Shown here: positions 60,490 to 64,000 of the stretch, piece after piece
Layout of the letters: every line of letters starts with the position of its first letter
How positions within the stretch are numbered: position 1 is the first letter of the stretch
NCBI RefSeq assembly: GCF_900113005.1
Contig: NZ_FONW01000006.1
Location: 1 to 64,000, forward strand
DNA length: 64,000 nucleotides
Direction of reading: 5' to 3'
Source: Sunxiuqinia elliptica
Lineage (GTDB): Bacteria; Bacteroidota; Bacteroidia; Bacteroidales; Prolixibacteraceae
The notes under the pieces: generated by a model
Told to the model about the DNA's origin: nothing
Seen by the model: only the letters and a program-made list of their open reading frames with translations
Database searches by the model: none
Made by a program: the position numbers and the translations under genes

Positions 60490-61608
60490 TTAGGCAAATA
60501 CAGCAGTAAGTAACATGCCAACAATACCGCCCATACCGTGTGCCGGGAAAACATCCAATGTATCATCCAAGCGTGTTTTTGAGCGTAATTCAATGGCATA
60601 GTTGCTGATGATTGAGGCGGCAACACCGATGAAAATACTGGCTCCCACGTTAACAAAGCCTGCAGCAGGGGTAATGGCAACCAAGCCCACAACTAGGCCG
60701 ATGGAAGCTCCCATTCCGCTTGGCTTTTTCCCCTTGGCCATGTCGTAAAACAAATAGGCAAGCATCGCTGCCGCCGAAGCCGTGTTTGTGTTCATCAAGG
60801 CTAAGGCCGCAGTTGAATTGGCGCCTAAAGCTGAGCCAGCATTGAATCCAAACCAGCCAAACCAGAGCATGCCCGCTCCAAGCAATACAAACGGGATGTT
60901 AGCTGGACGTACTTCTGTGCCAAAATCTTTGCGCTTGCCCAGAAAGATAGCTCCGGCAAGTGCTGCAAAACCTGCCGACATGTGTACGACGGTTCCTCCG
61001 GCAAAGTCTAGAACGCCCCAGTTGCGTAGGAATCCGTTGGGATGCCAAGTCCAGTGCGCTAGTGGTGAATAAATAAACAGGGTGAAAAGAACCATAAATA
61101 GCAGGTAAGAGCGGAAGCGTACCCGTCCGGCAAAAGATCCGGTGATAAGTGCCGGGGTGATGATGGCAAATTTAAGCTGGAACATGGCAAAGAGAGCGAA
61201 AGGAAAAGTTGGTGCCAGGTCGGGGTGAGTAGCGCCAGTTACTCCATTAAACATGAAATAGGTAAATGGATTGCCAACCAGCCCAAATCCATCGGGACCA
61301 ATACTTTCTCCAAATGCCAGGCTAAAACCACAGATAACCCATATGACACTGACAGCCCCCATAGCTATAAAGCTTTGCAACATGGTTGATAAAATGTTTT
61401 TAGAATGGATCATGCCGCCATAGAAGAAGGCTAGCCCCGGAGTCATGAGCAGAACGAGCGCGGTGGCTGTAAGCATCCAGGCTACGTCACCAGAATGGAT
61501 GGCAGGATCATCTAGTCCTCCAAATCCACTTGGGTAAAATACGCCAATAATGGAAAACAAGATGAGTAGGGATAAAATGATGATCCAACTTAGGTTTGAT
61601 TTTTTCAT
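60490..61608 (-). CDS. amtB: Ammonium transporter, truncated by an in-frame stop
   Basis: A 372-residue Amt/MEP protein: membrane spans through most of its length, the first pore His in FDFAGGTVVHMSAG (as LDFAGGTVVHMSAGFAALAG) and the second in DVFPAHGMGGIVGML, with the Phe/Trp gate region AFFYGGMIHSKN. It conducts ammonium/ammonia. It stops at TAA (60490-60492) right after LLTAVFA, before the last membrane helix and tail, which are still present in frame downstream (60268-60489). Full length would be about 446 codons. One base change from AAA, CAA or GAA explains the stop; a sequencing error or read-through are alternatives. Divergent from an Lrp-type regulator. No glnB/glnK gene is seen. 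Confidence 0.9.
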   Translation of the reverse strand: MKKSNLSWIIILSLLILFSIIGVFYPSGFGGLDDPAIHSGDVAWMLTATALVLLMTPGLAFFYGGMIHSKNILSTMLQSFIAMGAVSVIWVICGFSLAFGESIGPDGFGLVGNPFTYFMFNGVTGATHPDLAPTFPFALFAMFQLKFAIITPALITGSFAGRVRFRSYLLFMVLFTLFIYSPLAHWTWHPNGFLRNWGVLDFAGGTVVHMSAGFAALAGAIFLGKRKDFGTEVRPANIPFVLLGAGMLWFGWFGFNAGSALGANSTAALALMNTNTASAAAMLAYLFYDMAKGKKPSGMGASIGLVVGLVAITPAAGFVNVGASIFIGVAASIISNYAIELRSKTRLDDTLDVFPAHGMGGIVGMLLTAVFA

Positions 61609-61937
61609 TTCGTTCGTTTTTATCTTTTATTTTATCTCTTTTGTTTTTATTTTGATGGATTATGTGTCTTTGTGATCTGTATGTGATTTTAAAAGTATCA
61701 TTTTGTTTTATAATTTTGTATTTTTGAGTAAAAATGTTAATCAATCATAAAAAATTGTAACATATGTCTTATGTTTTATAAAATGTAAAAGCTATAGTTA
61801 ATTGTCTGCGAGTAGTTTGGATATTGAAAACTCAAAGCGCGGAGTGTTGCATAATGAGTGAATGAGCATTGGATCATTAGCTATCTGCTAAAAATTACTT
61901 ACTTTTGCTCGCATATATTTTTATAAAAGGACAGAAT
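61609..61937. other. Divergent intergenic region between amtB and the Lrp-type gene
   Basis: A 329-base, very AT-rich gap without a gene. A rightward TACTTTTG (61900-61907) is a good -7 element for the Lrp-type gene, 30 bases before its ATG; this also argues against the TTG at 61905 as start. I found no clear promoter for amtB on the minus strand. Confidence 0.5.
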
Positions 61938-62405
61938 ATGACACTACGGAACAATCTAGATAATATTGACTTACACATTTTGGAGATTATCACTCAAAAT
62001 GCGCGAATTCCTTTCAAAGATGTTGCTGCTGAAGTTGGCGTTTCAAGAGCTGCGGTTCATCAGCGGGTTAACCGAATGATTGAAATGAAAGTAATCACCG
62101 GATCGGGGTATCACATTGATCCTCGAAAGGTAGATTACAAAACATGCACTTATGTGGGCGTTTTTCTTGAGAAGGGAGGCTTTTACGAAGATGTTGCAGA
62201 GGAATTAAAGGAGATTCCAGAGATTGTCGAATGCCATTATACCACGGGGCAATATGCGATTTTTGTAAAAGTGTATGCGCGTGACAATGAGCACTTAAAA
62301 GAAGTTTTAAGTGAGAAAGTGCAAAAGATCTCTGGAATATCAAGTACCGAGACGTTTATTTCATTAGAAGAAACATTTAAACGGCAAGTGCCCATCAGGG
62401 ATTAA
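61938..62405 (+). CDS. Lrp/AsnC family transcriptional regulator
   Basis: A 155-residue regulator (start at the ATG at 61938, MTLRNNLDNIDLHILEII). N-terminal HTH with DVAAEVGVSRAAVHQRVNRM, then the RAM/AsnC_trans_reg effector domain (about 75-150, VEEL-type helix AEELKEIPEIVECHYTTGQY). The frame reaches a TTG at 61905, which lies in the promoter and is rejected. Lrp proteins bind amino acids; next to and divergent from amtB it may respond to nitrogen or amino-acid state. The last 11 bases overlap the convergent rlmB end. Confidence 0.93.
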   Translation: MTLRNNLDNIDLHILEIITQNARIPFKDVAAEVGVSRAAVHQRVNRMIEMKVITGSGYHIDPRKVDYKTCTYVGVFLEKGGFYEDVAEELKEIPEIVECHYTTGQYAIFVKVYARDNEHLKEVLSEKVQKISGISSTETFISLEETFKRQVPIRD

Positions 62406-63159
62406 GCACTCGCTGTCTGACCGCTTCGTAAACCAATAGCCCAGCGGCCACCGAAACATTTAACGACTCAATTTTTCCTAAAATTGGAATTTGAAGTTGT
62501 TCATCTGCTAATCTAAGAATAGCGGGTTCAATGCCTTTTTCTTCAGAGCCCATCACAATTGCTGTTGGGCCTGAAAGATCGGCTTGAGTATAGGAATAGG
62601 AAGCTTTTTCGGTAGCTGCTGCAATCTTCAAGCCTGATTCTTTCAAATAAATCACACTTTTTTTAAGATCCTTTGTTCTACAGATGGGAAGAAGGTGTAA
62701 AGCTCCGGCTGATGTTTTCACCGCATCGGCATTGATTCGTGCTGCTCCTTTTTCGGGAATCAGAATTGCATCAACTCCAGCACATTCAGCGGTGCGAACA
62801 ATTGCGCCAAAGTTGCGGACATCAGTAACCTGATCTAAAACAAGTAGTAATGGGGTTTTTCCCGCTTCAAAAACGGATGGCAAGAAATTTTCGACATCAT
62901 AAAAGGTGACCGGAGAAATAAAGGCCAGTACCCCTTGATGATTTTTGCGGGTAATCCGGTTGATTTTCTCCATCGGAACATATTGAAAGGGAACATTGAG
63001 AGCTCTGATCTTTTCAAACAGCTCTTTAAACAGTTCACCTCCAAGCCCTTTTTTTATTAAGATTTTATCGATTTCTTTACCAGAATCAATGGCTTCGATA
63101 ACGGCACGAATGCCAAAAATAAAATCATCCGTATTTTTTTGTGGTCTTCTTCTTTCCAT
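62395..63159 (-). CDS. rlmB: 23S rRNA (guanosine-2'-O)-methyltransferase RlmB
   Basis: A 254-residue SpoU-family methyltransferase. N-terminal substrate-binding domain (FIFGIRAVIEAIDSGKEIDK) and C-terminal trefoil-knot SAM domain with the three SpoU motifs: DQVTDVRNFGAIVRTAECAG, IVMGSEEKGIEP and IPILGKIESLNVSVAAGLL. It methylates the ribose of G2251 in the peptidyl-transferase region. Length normal. It starts 1 base after the ABC-F stop codon, so the two are probably co-transcribed. Confidence 0.93.
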   Translation of the reverse strand: MERRRPQKNTDDFIFGIRAVIEAIDSGKEIDKILIKKGLGGELFKELFEKIRALNVPFQYVPMEKINRITRKNHQGVLAFISPVTFYDVENFLPSVFEAGKTPLLLVLDQVTDVRNFGAIVRTAECAGVDAILIPEKGAARINADAVKTSAGALHLLPICRTKDLKKSVIYLKESGLKIAAATEKASYSYTQADLSGPTAIVMGSEEKGIEPAILRLADEQLQIPILGKIESLNVSVAAGLLVYEAVRQRVLNP

Positions 63160-63160
63160 C

Positions 63161-64000
63161 CTACCAGGTTTTTTGCTGTTTTAATACTTCGTATTCTTCT
63201 TGATTGGTTTCCCATTCGCTCATGACTTTCTCAAGTTGAGCCTTCAATTGGTCATACTCCTCAAAAATACGGTGATCCTCTAAATTTGAAGGATTAGCCA
63301 TTTTCTTGTCGTACGCTTCCAGTTCACTTTCTAAAGAGGTGATCTTTTCTTCAAACTTCTCTATTTGTTTCTCGAGCCGGGAGATGTTTTTATTGATTTC
63401 TTTACGTTCTCCGTAACTCAATTGGTTATCATTGACGAGCACTTTTTCTTTTTTCTCGGCGGGTCGATTGGATGGCGATTTGCGTTCCAATTCTTTCATG
63501 GACTCCATTTTCTTGCGTTGCAAAAAATCATAAATACCGCCAAGGTGCTGCTTGATTTTCCGGTCTTTAAATTCGTAAATGCAGTTGGCCATCCCATCTA
63601 GAAATTCCCGGTCGTGCGATACAACCAAGACGGTTCCTTCGTAGCTAGCCAAAGCTTGTTTCAGGATTTCTTTAGATCGCATATCCAAGTGGTTGGTGGG
63701 CTCATCAAGTACCAAAAAGTTTACCGGCTCCAGCATTAAACGAATCATAGCCAGTCGCGAACGTTCGCCTCCTGACAGCACTTTGACTTTCTTCTCAACA
63801 TCCTCTCCCGAAAACATAAAAGCACCCAGTATATCGCGAATTTTAGTGCGTACATCTCCAACAGCAATTTGGTCAATTGTTTCCAGTACGCTTAGGTTTT
63901 CATCCAGTCGTTGGGCTTGGTCCTGTGCAAAGTAGCCGATTTTAACGTTATGCCCAATTTTTAGCCCTCCCTCATATTCGAGCTCATTTAAAATAATGCG
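63161..64000 (-). CDS. ABC-F family ATPase, 5' part beyond the window
   Basis: The visible 279 residues are the C-terminal part of an ABC-F protein: after KIGYFAQDQAQRLDENL, the second ABC domain has the signature VKVLSGGERSRLAMIRLML, Walker B FLVLDEPTNHLDM, and the H-loop VVSHDREFL, then a charged helical tail (about the last 110 residues) with coiled-coil character (KNISRLEKQIEKFEEKITSL). The frame remains open to base 64000, so the start and first ABC domain lie outside. ABC-F proteins act on ribosomes; the exact subgroup (Uup/YdiF-like) is not resolved here. Confidence 0.92.
   Translation of the reverse strand, partial: RIILNELEYEGGLKIGHNVKIGYFAQDQAQRLDENLSVLETIDQIAVGDVRTKIRDILGAFMFSGEDVEKKVKVLSGGERSRLAMIRLMLEPVNFLVLDEPTNHLDMRSKEILKQALASYEGTVLVVSHDREFLDGMANCIYEFKDRKIKQHLGGIYDFLQRKKMESMKELERKSPSNRPAEKKEKVLVNDNQLSYGERKEINKNISRLEKQIEKFEEKITSLESELEAYDKKMANPSNLEDHRIFEEYDQLKAQLEKVMSEWETNQEEYEVLKQQKTW

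Noticed and set aside
60438-60692. 84-codon frame in another frame across the end of amtB, which might suggest a frameshift
   Set aside because: The real continuation of AmtB is in the same frame as the main ORF, after the TAA; no frameshift is needed.

Overview
The window looks like a chromosome segment of a Bacteroidota bacterium, probably a marine or sediment Marinilabiliales/Prolixibacteraceae-type organism. The evidence is two SusC/SusD loci with STN-type SusC receptors and FecR/ECF sigma pairs, a short 288-residue primary sigma factor, a Rho factor with a long low-complexity insert, and several promoters of the Bacteroidota TTTG / TAnnTTTG type. The genus placement is inference. No rRNA, CRISPR array or intact insertion sequence is visible.

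Layout. 1-2.6 kb: remnant of a 3-keto-glycoside type sugar operon (isomerase, Gfo/Idh/MocA oxidoreductase, and only the last ~37 codons of a DUF1080 hydrolase). 2.6-11.2 kb: first SusCD locus (ECF sigma, FecR, SusC, SusD, DUF1735/discoidin lipoprotein), all on the minus strand, which appears to have replaced the front of that operon. 11.4-15.7 kb: thiamine salvage operon thiM-thiE-tenA-thiL-thiD behind a TPP riboswitch and a 12-bp attenuator hairpin. 15.7-22 kb: REC-PAS-HTH regulator and hybrid-less histidine kinase, then aquaporin, a small outer-membrane barrel and an OmpA/TSP3 protein. 22-32.8 kb: housekeeping and redox genes (methyltransferase, RsgA, Fur-family regulator with divergent flavin oxidoreductase, MBL protein, GFA protein, tRNA-Lys, SDR, thioesterase, LysE exporter, esterase, NUDIX, aminopeptidase P). 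32.9-40.5 kb: rho, rpoD, rpe, a FeoA-FeoB fusion with its small Cys-rich partner, and a two-gene cluster with a thiamine-binding-type protein. 40.5-54.2 kb: tRNA-Arg, ~1 kb of gene debris and inverted repeats, then the second SusCD locus, which carries an M60-like metallopeptidase and a DUF5077-DUF3472 protein and has its sigma factor at the far end in opposite orientation. 54.5-64 kb: TRIC-family channel, mazG, double CDGSH protein, two beta-propeller lactonase-like proteins, a cytochrome c-fused aldose dehydrogenase, an ammonium transporter interrupted by an in-frame stop, an Lrp regulator, rlmB and the 3' part of an ABC-F gene cut by the window edge.

How the genes work together. The two SusCD loci share one plan: STN-SusC senses its ligand and signals through FecR to an ECF sigma factor that drives the transport genes. 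Locus 2 has its own protease/glycan-binding proteins and probably handles glycoproteins; locus 1 has no enzyme of its own, but has no terminator before the oxidoreductase/isomerase pair downstream and may drive it by read-through. The thiamine genes salvage precursors rather than build them. The aldose dehydrogenase and the lactonases form a plausible envelope sugar-oxidation route.

The signals most worth a second look are the in-frame TAA inside amtB with an intact, in-frame C-terminal tail beyond it; the DUF1080 scar at the edge of locus 1; phased direct repeats upstream of aqpZ; paired palindromes upstream of mazG; and the debris and inverted repeats between tRNA-Arg and locus 2.
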